Shown here piece after piece: positions 43,214 through 54,310 of a stretch of DNA of 64,000 bases. The stretch comes from Viridothelium virens (taxonomy: Eukaryota > Ascomycota > Dothideomycetes > Trypetheliales > Trypetheliaceae), in NCBI GenBank assembly GCA_010094025.1, contig ML991772.1, forward strand, positions 620,001 to 684,000, in the 5' to 3' direction. Numbering within the stretch: the first letter of the stretch is position 1; each line of letters starts with the position of its first letter. A model generated the notes under the pieces. It worked only from the letters and a program-made list of their open reading frames with translations. It did no database searches and had not been told where the DNA came from. A program made the position numbers and the translations under genes.

Positions 43214-45928
43214 ATGACAGAAGCCACAGATAAGAAGAAGCAGGATTCGCTCGAGACATCAGCAACACGTCAACCTGCGGAAGCCTTCAGAGATGAGGAA
43301 CTGGAGAAAGAAACTCGACCAAGAAGTCCTCATCGGGTTGGACCTGAGAATGGCGATCTCTCAGAGGAAGAGCGGACTACAGGCACAAGGCCGGATCATC
43401 AGCGGGACAAAGAGTACGAAGTCAAATTCGACGGCGACGCCGACCCTCTCAATCCAAAAAGCAAGACCAAACTACAGAAGTGGCTCATCACACTTATTGT
43501 CTCGTCTTGCAGTTTTTGCGTGTAAGTGTGAATCCAGAGTGCCACCCTGAATCTAGGCAGATCACTAAAGCTCATACCAGAACGGCAACTTCGACCATGT
43601 ATACAAGTACATACGACCAATTGGAGCAAAAATTTCATACTACTAGAGAGATAGCTACGTTGGGCTTGACATCGTTCGTCCTCGGTCTCGCACTCGGTCC
43701 CATGTTGCTTTCTCCACTTTCAGAGGTACGTGAATAGTTCGAGGCTCGCACTGTTTCAACGAGGATGCTTAATAGAAGCTGATCGAATTGTGTCATAGTT
43801 CTACGGTCGACGTCCGGTGTACATTGGTTCGTTCACAATGTTTTTCATATGGTTGATCCCGTGCGCGATTGCGCAAAATATCCAGACCGAGATCATTGGC
43901 CGCTTCTTTGACGGATTAGTCGGCAGGTAAGTCACGTGAAGCTCAGATTTTAACTCGAGGGAAATTGAAATACTGAAACCGATCAACGGCAGTGCATTTC
44001 TGTCGGTTGCTGGCGGAACTGTGGGCGATATGTTCGCAAAGCATGAGCTGTCTGCGCCCATGATGGTAAGGTTCCCTGGGGTCCGCATGATCGGCTTCCG
44101 AAACCTCTGATTCCCTGCTAGATCTACACTGCATCTCCTTTTACGGGACCGGAGCTTGGCCCCCTGATAGGTGGATTTGCCAATCAGTTCGCGGATTGGC
44201 GCTGGACTTTCTGGACGTTGATAATTTGGAGCGGAATTGAATTGGCCCTAATCCTCTTCTTCGTGCCCGAAACATACCATCCCGTGTTGCTACGCAAAAA
44301 GGCGCAAAAGCTACGGAAAGAAACAGGAAACGATGCATGGTATGCGCCAATAGAAGTCATGGATAAGTCCATCGCCAGGACCGTGCTTTGGTCCTGCATA
44401 AGGCCTTTCCAGCTACTGGCTCTAGAGCCGATGTGCCTCAATCTCTGTCTGCTGTCGGCGATCTTGTTGGGGATCCTGTACCTCTTCTTCGGCGCTTTCG
44501 CATTGGTGTTTGAGAACAACCACGGTTTCAACCTCTGGCAGACAGGCCTGACTTTTATGGGCATCTTTGTAGGAATGGTGATTGGCATTTGCTGTGATCC
44601 TCTTTGGCATCGAAATTACCAGCGCCTCGTACGTCAGCGAGAACGAGCCGGAGGGGAGCCAGGCGGTTCCGAGCCTGAATTTAGGCTCCCGCCAACGATT
44701 GCGGGAACTATTTTGGTGACCGTGGGGCTATTTGGGTTTGCATGGACGACGTATCCATGGGTAAGTCAGAAAGTTCCAGCTAATCTTTGCCTTGCTTCCT
44801 TTGACTAGGAATGGACACGAGCTAATGTGAGATGCTGCCTGCAGGTTCATTGGATTGGTAGGTACATTGCATTGCGCTTCGATACATACCGACCCAAGCA
44901 ACCGCGGTCCAAAGAGTCTGCGTTGCTCCCCAGCACCCAGCATGGGCGAACGAACGTTCTCGGTGACGTTAAGCGAAGAGGGTGGAACCTTGTCCGAATG
45001 GGTCCCCTTGCCATGCGCTAAAGCGGCTTTATCTTCGATAAGGTGCGCGGAGCGGCGTTCTCTTATGTGAGGGACGCAAAAGGATTCGAGGCTGCCCGGC
45101 TGTCAGGCTTTGAAACAGATCCACTTGAGGCTAGATAAGCCTAAAATGTGGCGTCGCTCTTGCACGTTTGCGGAGATGGAAACGTCTTGGAACTGGCCGC
45201 TCGGCTGATCTCTTCTGTCTGCCCATCAGAGGGGTTCAGTGGCGTCAAGGTGCCGTAAATACAGTCGAGGGACTGCGGTGCTACTGCCGCACTATTTCTC
45301 TTTCTTGAGTAGCTGGGTAAAGAGCTGACATGATTCTTGCAGTTCCAATCATTTTTTCCGGGTTCTTCGGCCTAGGGTAAATAATGGGACCACATCATCG
45401 CGCATACTGAGCGGTGCTATTGCTGACTCTTTTGCGACAGCAACATCTGGTGCTTCTCCGGCATCTTCACCTTTCTGGTCGATTGTGTCCGTCTCCACTC
45501 TTTTTCAGATTGGTCCTGTGACGCATGGCTGACAGGAAGCCACAGTATCCCTTGTTCTCGGCGAGTGCGCTAGCGTCCAATTCCTTTACGCGGAGCATCT
45601 TCGCAGCTTCATTTCCGCTCTTTGGCGTTCAAATGTACAACAGTAAGTACGAGGCCGGTGAAACCGGTATCAGACTCTTGCGGAAGAGCGGTCAGCAAAG
45701 AAGACTAACGAAAGCGTGCCTGGTTTTCCAGATCTGGGATATCAGTGGGCCAGCACGGTACTGGCATTCCTGGCCGTGGCCATGACTCCATTCGTGAGGG
45801 CGCCCCCCCTTTCCCTCGAAACCCGACAGCATGGTAACGGGGAAATCGCTAATGCAGCTATCCAGCCATACCTTTTCTTTAAATTCGGCAAGCGCCTCCG
45901 GGGTCAGAGCAGATTCGCCCAATCGTGA
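43214..45928 (+). CDS. MFS transporter, DHA1 drug/polyamine family
   Basis: Eleven exons: 43214-43521, 43581-43725, 43799-43926, 43993-44065, 44122-44760, 44845-44857, 45343-45376, 45441-45486, 45546-45642, 45732-45793, 45866-45928; 535 residues and phases agree. The N-terminal about 80 residues are a charged cytosolic tail. Motif A appears as SEFYGRRPVYIG and the drug-antiporter motif C as SPFTGPELGPLIGGF followed by DWRWTFW. LFFVPETYHPVLL, then PTIAGTILVTVGLFGFAW and, across the microexon, PWVHWIVPIIFSGFFGLG are typical of Tpo/Flu1-type proton antiporters that export polyamines or azoles. The C-terminal SASALASNSFTRSIFAASFPL and FKFGKRLR complete it. Oddities are a 13-base exon (44845-44857) and a 485-bp intron after it. 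The codon frame would be lost without the microexon. Confidence 0.9.
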
Positions 45929-46566
45929 AGGGAGAGGGGTCGACGGATTGACGCCAGGAAAGAGGGGTTCACTGCAGCATAGAAAGGATAGAGTCAATGC
46001 AAAGTATGCATGGCGCCTGTCGTACGGGCTTGCCACTCCATAGAAAGACGCTTCTCGCCCTCTCCTTTGGGCGCCTCGCCATGCAACCACCACGTGATAC
46101 AGCGCCGCCACCGCCTAGTAGATCTCGTGCGACGAGGCGGGCGCGCGGCTGGTACCCATTCAAAAGCGATGGCGGACTCGGGATGCCTCGGTGGAGGCGA
46201 CGGTTGGCTCGGGCAGTAGGCCTGGCCGTGTGACAGCGACACCAGCAGAACGTGGCCGCCGCAATGACAGCATTTCGGTGCCGGTTGCTGGCTGGCTCTG
46301 GATGGGGGACAGCGCGTCGGGAAGTGACTTGCAGGGCGACATGGAAGCGTAGTCGAAGCTTCCAAGGGGTCTGATTCGGGAAGAAGGTTTGTGCCCAAAA
46401 ACGCAAATGCCAGGCTGGCAGTTCCCAGCTCGAGTCGGAATGAGTAGGATCCCGGCCGGACCGGCTCCCAAAGCAGAGGCGGACAGGCGAGAGTGGGAAC
46501 TGCTGTCGGACACTAGGAGTACGTAGTGTCGCATGCGGAGTAGCAGCTCAGTTACGGAGCAAGGCG

Positions 46567-46614
46567 GTACTGTACTGTACTGTACTGTAGCTTGTAGCTC
46601 GTAGCTTGTAGCTG
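46567..46614. repeat. Two adjacent microsatellites (GTACT)n and (GTAGCTY)n
   Basis: Four GTACT units run directly into about four GTAGCTT/C units. They lie in the upstream region of the AcuK/ERT1 gene. Confidence 0.8.
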
Positions 46615-46838
46615 GTCGACCTACTAGTAACGTAAGGCGTTCTTTCCCTCTTGGAGCTTGCGTGCTCCTCCCGCCGCCGTCGCCGCCGCCGACGGGGGCC
46701 GAGGCGAACCACGGAGGGGCAAGCACGAGGGGTTCAGGGTGCTACCTGAGATAGGTACTCTCTGTATCGCGCCTGCCTCATGTATCGTACAGCTACCACC
46801 CGCGTACCTACCTGGAATCAGCAGCAGCAGAATATTAC

Positions 46839-46923
46839 TGCCACACACACACTCACAGACACACACACTACACACCATACGAACTCGTCGCCAAGCCAGG
46901 ACCTACCTTACCTTACCTTACCT
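46839..46923. repeat. CA-rich stretch and (CTTAC)n microsatellite
   Basis: A CACACA-rich segment (about 46839-46878) is followed by a pentanucleotide run of CTTAC/TTACC at 46901-46923, then CTCTGC hexamers near 47020-47040. All lie in the putative leader of the regulator gene. Confidence 0.75.
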
Positions 46924-47888
46924 GACTTTCCCTCACCTTGCCTGCTTCCTCCCTCGTCCATCCCTCCCCCCTCCCCCCGGTGCCCTCCACTCTGCCTGTC
47001 ACTCTATCTCTGCTTCTACCTCTGCCTCTGCCTCTGCCTTTCCCCGACTTGCCTATCCTATCCTATCCCGTCCCCGTCGGTGGATCAGCGCTTGCTCCAG
47101 TAAGCCTTGTCCCACCGCGCGCACAAAGCACGTCAACCTCCCCATCCCATGCCCGCCCTCGTATTCGACGGCTGAATACATCATCACTCAATTACCAGGC
47201 ACATCGCTGCTCCGAAATTACGCTTCCCCAGACACATCCCCCCCCCTCCACCAGCAGCATGGGACCCACTGCCGGCCCACGGCCATCATGAGTTTAAGCG
47301 ACCGTCGTACAACGTCGCGCCTGCAAATCCGCATGCACTACCCTTGGATGAACATCGGTGCAGAAGCGTGCCATCCCTACGTCCCGGACTGAAAAGGCTA
47401 GCCAGCGCCACGGAATTTCCAACGCCCATCGATTTGCCAGATAGCGGTCTCCGTGCGTAGTAACGATCGCGAGCCGCCTCTGGCTGCAGGCGTGGGCGAG
47501 CAGCTGAAGCCTGTCACACAAACGACCGCCGCCTGCAGCTATTGATCCAGACTTGACGTCCCAGCAGCTCCAGTAGACCGGCCAGGGGCACGAGTTTTGG
47601 AATTGCCCCCCTCTCCTGCGCGTTGCCACCAGCGAGCCGTCATCTCCTCCACATCTCCACCCATTGGGGATCTTTTTAGGGGGGACCCACGCTGGTGGGA
47701 CGACCGCTAAGCAGCAGACTTCGATCACCGGGGGCGGATACGCACAGCATATCAAGCTTGGGCTACAACATACACGACGCCCGCTGCGCACGCTGGCAAC
47801 ACACGCAGACGCATTACCCATACACACCGCATCCTCCGGTGCCTTGGAAGCTTCTCCGGACCACGCGAGTCCCCTGGAAAAGGATATT

Positions 47889-50336
47889 ATGTCCCCAGAC
47901 GCCGAAGATGCATCTTCTCCCTCCTCCGCGGAACATAGCGGAGATCGAGATACTGGTGAAATGGCGGAACATCTAGAGACACGCGCTGACAGCGATGAAT
48001 CTCCCAAGCCTCAGACCAACAATGGAACGAAGCCTGCTTCCAATGCCAAAGATCCTTCCCGGCCGAGGAGGAAGAAGGCGAGGCGAGCCTGCTTTGCCTG
48101 CCAGAGAGCCCATCTAACCTGCGGTAAGCTAAGCAATTTACTACAGTCAAATGCAGCTGCTTAATCTATCCATCAACTCCTCATCCAAAATTTGCAAACG
48201 CAGTTGGTTGACCATATTTTGTTTTCGCAGGTGATGAGCGTCCCTGTCAAAGGTGCATCAAGCGTGGACTTCAGGACGCGTGCCAAGATGGGGTTCGCAA
48301 GAAGGCCAAGTACCTTCACGATGCGCCCGATGGGGCGTTGATGCCTGGTGTTGGTGGTCATTATCCCAACTTGAGCAATGACAATCCTGCAGTACCTGGA
48401 AGCAACGGTCTCAACGCTGGACAGCTGGGACCGCAGAGCCAGTATTTCTCTCAGGCTCCGGCAGGAAGTTACGCCATCTACCCTCAGTCAACAAATGGGC
48501 CAAATATGCCGCCACCGTTGCAGGAGATCCCCATGATCAACCAATTCAACGCTCAGCAGTCGCCGACTTCTCAATTCGGCTCAACCCAGGGTCAAACGAC
48601 TTCGCCAATGCAGGGCCTAAACAATGGGGCTCAGCATTCTCAGCAATATACCGATGCACTATTCGATCCTAGTGACCCAGGACTCTTTAATTTTGATCTC
48701 GCGAGCCTCAATTTCGGGAACCACTATGGTGCCTTGGAATTTGGCATGTTGGGCCACATGTCATCAGCAGTGGACACTCCCGGTAGCGAGAGCAATATGA
48801 TGCAGAATGTGAATCAGCCTCATTCTGCCTCGGGGAGCTTCAGTGGCCCAACACAGGGCTATCCAGACAACTCAGGCCAAAGACCTGACTTTATGTACGT
48901 TCAAGATACGCCCATGGCCGACTGGCAAAACCAGTCAGACTCGGCCCAGGGTAACAGTGGTATGATGTACAACGCCATGGAAAATTTAGCACGCAGTGAC
49001 AGCCATAGCGCTCTTCCACGCGCGTTCGCCATCGGGGCTGGTCCATCCAGTCTACCCAGCACGAGCCCCGGGTCGACCGTACAGGATGGCATAATGTACG
49101 AAAGCGCCGCGCCGATGTCCCCGTCGATGTTTGTCAACTCGCCAAATCAGCAACAAAATGTATACAATCGACAAAATCCTCAAAATCCTCAACATCACCA
49201 TGCCCATCGCAGCTCGCAATCCGGGCCGGCTACCCAAGCGCAGCCCGTTCCACAGCATGAAAAGCACGTCACGCTTCCGAAGAATATGCGTCTTCCTACA
49301 GCGACTGCACTCACTAATCCTCGGAAGCGTGACAGTGATCCTTCGAGCATATATTCCTCTGTTACAGCGCCATACGCGTATACTAATAGCTTTCATGGTC
49401 TTATTACCGTTCTACTGAAGCGACTCCCCAAGGCGAAAGTGGTGCGTATCGCGGAATGCATGTCGTATTTTCGACCCACCTTCATTGCTTGTACGCGAAC
49501 CCTTAACCGCGAGGACCTCATCTTCATGGAGCAGGGCTTCCAGCGCATGCTTTGGGAGTACGAAGATTTCATCAACGCCTACGGTACTCCAAGTATCATC
49601 TGCCGTAGGACTGGAGAAGTTGTCGGCGTGAATAAAGAATTCAGTTTATTGACTGGATGGTCGCGCGATATTCTTCTTGGAAAGGACAAGAACAGGAACG
49701 TCAACACCGGGCGTGACGACGGTGCAAGCTCCGGATCCGCGGGTACCGGCACGGCTAGTAGTCATAGCGGCTTCAACACCCCCCGAGGGACCCACAATAA
49801 TGGTCTTCATAGCCAGTCATCCTCGGCGGGAGGCGACAATTCTGCTGGGATTGGGGTCGATGGCGGTGCGGTGGGAAGTGGCGAGAACAGACACCAACCC
49901 GTCTACATTGCCGAGCTACTGGACGATGATAGCATCATCCGTTTCTACGAAGATTTCTCTATGCTTGCATTTGGAGATTCTCGCGGGAGCGTGATGAACC
50001 CGTGCAAACTACTCAAATACCGCACTGAGGAAGATATCAAGGAAGAGAACGAGCCTGACGATCTCAAAGACAGTAAGCAGAGAATCAGTGCCTCAGGTGG
50101 AAAGGGCAGCAAAGCCATGCCTATGAAGTTTGCACATTCCATCCATAATGAGGCGGGAATGCATGCTCTAGGCAAGAGAGAAGGCAAAGTGGATTGTATG
50201 TACTGCTGGACAACACGACGCGACGTCTGGGACATGCCCATGCTTATCGTCATGAACGTAAGTGCTGGTTTTCAAATTCTGATCGAGTGATGCTCGAGGC
50301 TAACGTGGATCATCACAGTTCCTGCCGAAAATATAA
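47889..50336 (+). CDS. acuK: AcuK/ERT1-type Zn2Cys6 transcription activator of gluconeogenesis
   Basis: Three exons, 47889-48123, 48231-50257 and 50319-50336; introns 107 and 61 bp; 759 residues. The Zn2Cys6 cluster (about residues 66-100) is split by intron 1: [19 protein letters not shown] joins [20 protein letters not shown], then [10 protein letters not shown]. This [13 protein letters not shown] form is specific to AcuK/ERT1. A long Gln/Asn/Pro/Ser-rich middle follows. The C-terminal half (about 465-755) has the family's PAS-like region with [20 protein letters not shown] and [20 protein letters not shown], and [19 protein letters not shown]. The last exon encodes only FLPKI. In Aspergillus, AcuK with AcuM activates gluconeogenic genes (PEP carboxykinase, fructose-1,6-bisphosphatase) on acetate and ethanol and affects iron uptake. 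The poly-Ser/Gly insert near 615-660 is low-complexity. Confidence 0.93.
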
Positions 50337-51275
50337 AGTCTCTACATTGCAGTGCACGAGATGGCTGTTTTTTTTTTCATATCCTTTCATACATCTATCA
50401 CCACGTAACACCACCTATACCAGTTTTTCTTTGTACCAACTTTTCCTTTCAAAATCGACCCGCAACTGATTTATGGGCTTTGATCAAACACTGGTATTAG
50501 AATGGTTTAATACACCGCTGTCGCCGCCCCGGACGGGGCTGCGCCTCGACCGTTGAGCTTGGCTTGTTTCATGTGTCTATGGGAAATACGGCCGTTGCTT
50601 GTCTAACTAATCATGGAAGCGTAAAAATCACAATAGCATCTGATTGCGGCGGCGTCGTTACGGGAACCCTTTGCGAGAGCATAGAGAAGGGGGTTTGTGG
50701 CATGTAGATAGCGAGGGGTGAACTTGGTAATTTGGATGGGCCTATGTGGAACCTTTTGCAACGAGACTAACGTGGAGACTATTCTGATTATTCTGACTGT
50801 TCTGATATTTTTCATTTCCCCTTTACTTTAGCATTATGAACGATGATAGACTGGATCAATGGCCATCAAGACCCCAAAGCGAGACCCAAAGCAAGACCCC
50901 TCCCCAGTAATTGCCCCAAATTCCCATTGGCCTCGGCCATCCCTGGGCCAGACGGGAGCAATGGCGTCATCCGTGCGACACGCCCTACGATACTCTCGAT
51001 GCCTCAGGCGCACACGTTGGGCATCCATATCGTATCGTATCTCACCTCATCTACCCTTCCCACCGTATCTGATCATCGTCTCGCCAAAAACCCAGCCATA
51101 AATAGCCTCGGTCTTTTTGGTGCTCCCAATCGTCCAACCTGATCAATCGAACCAAGAATTCAGAATCAGAATCAGACTCTAAACCCGGTTGTGCGCGATA
51201 CGAACGCAAGCAAGCAAGCAAGCAAGCAAGCACACCAAGAGGCCCAAGACCTAGGAAAGCCCAGATCTCGCCTCA
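50337..51275. other. Intergenic region and riboflavin kinase leader
   Basis: About 940 bp with no supportable gene. It has a T-run near 50367-50378, a short GC hairpin (GCCCCGGACGGGGC, near 50527-50540) in the 3' flank of the regulator gene, and an (AAGC)n run at 51206-51232 just before the riboflavin kinase start. Confidence 0.55.
51206..51232. repeat. (AAGC)n tetranucleotide repeat
   Basis: About six AAGC units, 44 bases upstream of the riboflavin kinase ATG, so probably within its 5' UTR. Confidence 0.85.
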
Positions 51276-53006
51276 ATGTCACCACTTCCACCAGACCGCT
51301 CCTCCCGTCCCTCGATCGTCGGCGCCGACTCGGGCCCGCAGCCGCCTTTCCCTCTTCGCCTCACCGGCAAGGTCATCAAAGGCTTTGGGCGAGGCAGCAA
51401 GGAGGTTCGTTACATAAAAGAATTTCATTAAAAAACTGCTGTTCTTCCCTTGTGCGACGCGTCCCGCATCCCTTTCCCGTTTCGTGCAAGCACAGTTCCC
51501 AACCTTTCTTATGTGTGCATGTGTGGGCGTCGAGTGGGCGTTCCGTGTGGATCGTGGGGCATTATTAACGGGCGGCGCTTCTGTGTATGTGTACGTGTTC
51601 GGTGTTCGTGTACATGTGTGTGTATATGTGTATGTGTATGTGTGCGGCGCGCCGAGACAAGAAGATTCGGGGGTGGAGAGAGATGGGGGGATGGGAGCTA
51701 CTACTACTGCACGCTGCCGCTGTCAGGCTCTTTCCTTGCGCGACGACGACCCTTCGGCCCCACGCGTGACTCGCACGCGAGCGGTGCTACCCGCCGGGGG
51801 CCTGCACCTCGCTCGGTTTGGCCGTCTCGTTCTTTTCTCCCCTCCCTCCCCCCCCACCACCTCGCACTAGGTTGGGGCCCTGTCCTTGCGCGAGCGGGCA
51901 GGCGCTGCATTGGGCGCGCCGAGGGGGGTTGAGTCGATCGGGGAGCCCGAGAGTGTGGGTCTCGGCGGATGTCAAAAGTGTCATGGGGGGGAGGAGGGGG
52001 GCAAGCGGCAGAAGGGGCAGAGGCTTGGGGCGATTTATCGGGTGATGGATGGGCGATTTGGGAGAAGCGTGCTCATGGGTTCCCTACGGCTTTTTCCATC
52101 TAGACATGGGAAGATCTGCAGGGGTGCTTCCAAGATCACCTGTCGTCCCCCAGCCACCATGTACGCTCTTACCGACTTGGTAACTTCTCCGTGGCCGTCG
52201 GTGATGGGTTGCTTCATTGGTTTGCTGCATTAGTCTCGTTCCTGCTTTTGCTTGCGAACTTCAATATCGATCACGTACTTGCTGACGACCAAAGCTGACC
52301 AAGGTGTTGCCATTCTATAGCTGGGAATCCCTACGGCGAATATCCCGGCGGAAAGCCTCAATGTGGGCGGCTACGACGATATCGAGAGTGGTGTGTACTA
52401 TGGCTGGGCTGGCCTGAGCATCGCTGCAGCACCGACATCGCTTGGAACTGGAACTGAAGATTCGTCGATGAAGGGCGCGCACAGGGAAGGCATCACGACG
52501 ACCAAGGTACCCATCCCTTCTCTTCATGCAATTTCCGACCACCATCTCATGGCTCATGCCATTTGGCCTGATTGCCGTCATGTCCTGACATCTTCGAGAG
52601 CAAACATGCTAGCGAGCACATCGTTGACGTGGTCGAAAACGCGGTCTACGGCGACACCACCGACTCCGGCTCAAAACTTTACCACCACCATGACCGCGAT
52701 AATCTGACTCAAGTGCATCCCATGGTCATGTCTATTGGCTGGAACCTCTACTACAAGAACCCTTTCCGTACTGTCGAGGTGCATATCATACACGACTTCG
52801 AGGGTCATGACTTCTACGATGCGCATATGAATCTCGTCATCCTCGGCTTCATCAGGCCCGAATTGGACTATGTAAGCAAGGAGAAACTAATCGAGGACAT
52901 TCGGACAGATATCGATGTTGCAGGCAGGAGCTTAGCACGGCCTGCATATGCGATATACAAAAAGGATGAGTATCTGAGGGCGTTTGAGGAAGCAGAGGTG
53001 CGGTGA
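51276..53006 (+). CDS. fmn1: Riboflavin kinase (FMN1)
   Basis: Phosphorylates riboflavin with ATP to give FMN. Three exons, 51276-51404, 52321-52506 and 52599-53006; 240 residues (218 in yeast). Exon 1 ends KGFGRGSKE and exon 2 begins [12 protein letters not shown]: together the G-x-G-R-G-S-K-E-L-G-I-P-T-A-N nucleotide/flavin motif of the family. GVYYGWA follows. Exon 3 has [35 protein letters not shown] and [19 protein letters not shown], all conserved. The poorly conserved 30-40 residues around the second intron (92 bp) are the least certain part. The first intron is 916 bp, far longer than any other here, and contains a (TGTATG)-rich repeat and a C-rich to G-rich switch. A presequence is not obvious. 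Confidence 0.93.
51580..51645. repeat. TG/TATG-rich microsatellite in riboflavin kinase intron 1
   Basis: A stretch of alternating TGTG, TATG and TACG steps with little interruption, inside the 916-bp first intron of the riboflavin kinase gene. Confidence 0.75.
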
Positions 53007-53383
53007 AAGAGCGAGCTGAACCAATGACGAGGCAGAAGTTGTGATGCAAGCATGAAGCGATATATTCAGCCTAAGTCAGAACTATTAGGGATCTGATTAG
53101 ATTGATCCAACAGAAGCACGTACGTTCGCTGCATCTCTCCAACATGGTCCGCGTGCAGCAGTGATCGACCGACCCGCCTGGACGGATCCAATACAGACCA
53201 CCCACCCTGGCGCCCGTCAACGAAACGTCGACACAGTCCAGTGGGCCCTTGATCCCTGATAGAGCATGCGGTTGAATTCAACAGTAACAACAGATCATGA
53301 CGTGAGCGGCGAAAGAGTTTAATTGTCAGACATCTTCTTTGCCAATGATCGGGAGGGGCGGACCGGAGTGCAGTTAAGCGAAG

Positions 53384-53418
53384 CCCCAATCTTTCCCCAA
53401 TCTTTCCCCAGAGTCTTT
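53384..53418. repeat. 11-bp tandem repeat (CCCCAATCTTT)
   Basis: Two perfect copies of CCCCAATCTTT and a diverged third. Intergenic. Confidence 0.8.
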
Positions 53419-53630
53419 GATCCTGCAACGTGTACTGTCGAGCAGTCATGCGATACAGCTCTCCAGGAATAGGGCTCTCAACGGGGCTGGGGGGGATTTC
53501 AGCTATTTTCCCAGGGTTGCGAGCTCGCTTCGTCGGGCAGTCAAGCATTCTCTAGTCAGATGTGAACCAGGCTGGGATTCCCGTTCAGGAAAGCCGGGCC
53601 TCTCATCAACGACATGTTTTGCCGGGGCCT

Positions 53631-53680
53631 GATTATGCTTGGGATGCTTTGGGGTGCTTTGGGTTGCTTGGAGTGCTTGG
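53631..53680. repeat. 10-bp tandem repeat (GGGRTGCTTT)
   Basis: About five consecutive copies of a 10-base unit, GGGATGCTTT, GGGGTGCTTT and variants, drifting toward GGAGTGCTTG at the end. Intergenic. Confidence 0.8.
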
Positions 53681-54310
53681 AAACGATGCTGTATGTAGGG
53701 TTATGTATATACCATACCGATCTGCCGCAGCTAGCCCGAGGAAATGTCACCTTCTGATCGTTGCCAGAAGTGGACCAACCTAATCGTCACAAGACGTGCC
53801 TTGGATCCCCTGCATTACAACCGACGATGCGGCAGGAGGAGGATCGCATCGAGTTGATCTTGTTTCCTGGCACTTCGATTCGCTGGAGGAATGGACCAGT
53901 GATTGTCCTGATCTCAGCATCACTCCAGTGCGTGATAGTGGGGTGATCAGATACATATCAGGAATTGCACCATGCCTCAAGGTTGCGGAGAGATAATAGA
54001 CGTCTAGTATATGAGGAAAGGATCGTACCTTACTCGCAATCTTCGATGCTCTGGCCTCGACAGCATCATGTGAAACCGAGAGACGTACAAAGCTGGTCGC
54101 TGCTGTAGTTCAACTCCAGGATTCTAGGGGGGAGAGAGATGATCATACGATACGGAAGTCGTCCGAACCCGGGTGGCCGGGCCATTGGCTGAGGACAAAA
54201 TGTTGGCAACCTCGTAGTCAGCCAGATACCTCACTCCATCCCCATTGCCCTTGCAAACCCTACCCCCTCCTCCCAACCCCCCAGAAGCACGCATTTCCAC
54301 CCTTTTCCCC

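Larger units (their letters stand above)
45929..47888. other. Long intergenic/leader region of the AcuK/ERT1 gene
   Basis: About 2 kb of GC-rich, simple-repeat-rich DNA before the regulator's start codon. It holds the repeats listed separately, a CACGTG core at 46091-46096 and a long pyrimidine-rich stretch (about 46900-47290) with many short open frames. Fungal regulators of this kind often have long transcribed leaders, so much of it may be 5' UTR with upstream ORFs. No other gene is supported. Confidence 0.55.
53007..54310. other. Intergenic region with short tandem repeats
   Basis: 1.3 kb with no gene recognised. It has two short tandem repeats, at 53384-53418 and 53631-53680, listed separately. 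The last about 60 bases are C-rich and lead into the bL33m start. Confidence 0.55.

Noticed and set aside
45969-46406. Overlapping minus-strand frames of 134-145 codons
   Set aside because: GC-rich, Arg/Pro-rich, no motif, mutually overlapping in different frames, as expected from composition alone.
51450-51932. 160-codon plus-strand frame
   Set aside because: Lies wholly inside the first intron of riboflavin kinase and consists of Val/Cys/Tyr repeats created by the TG-rich microsatellite.
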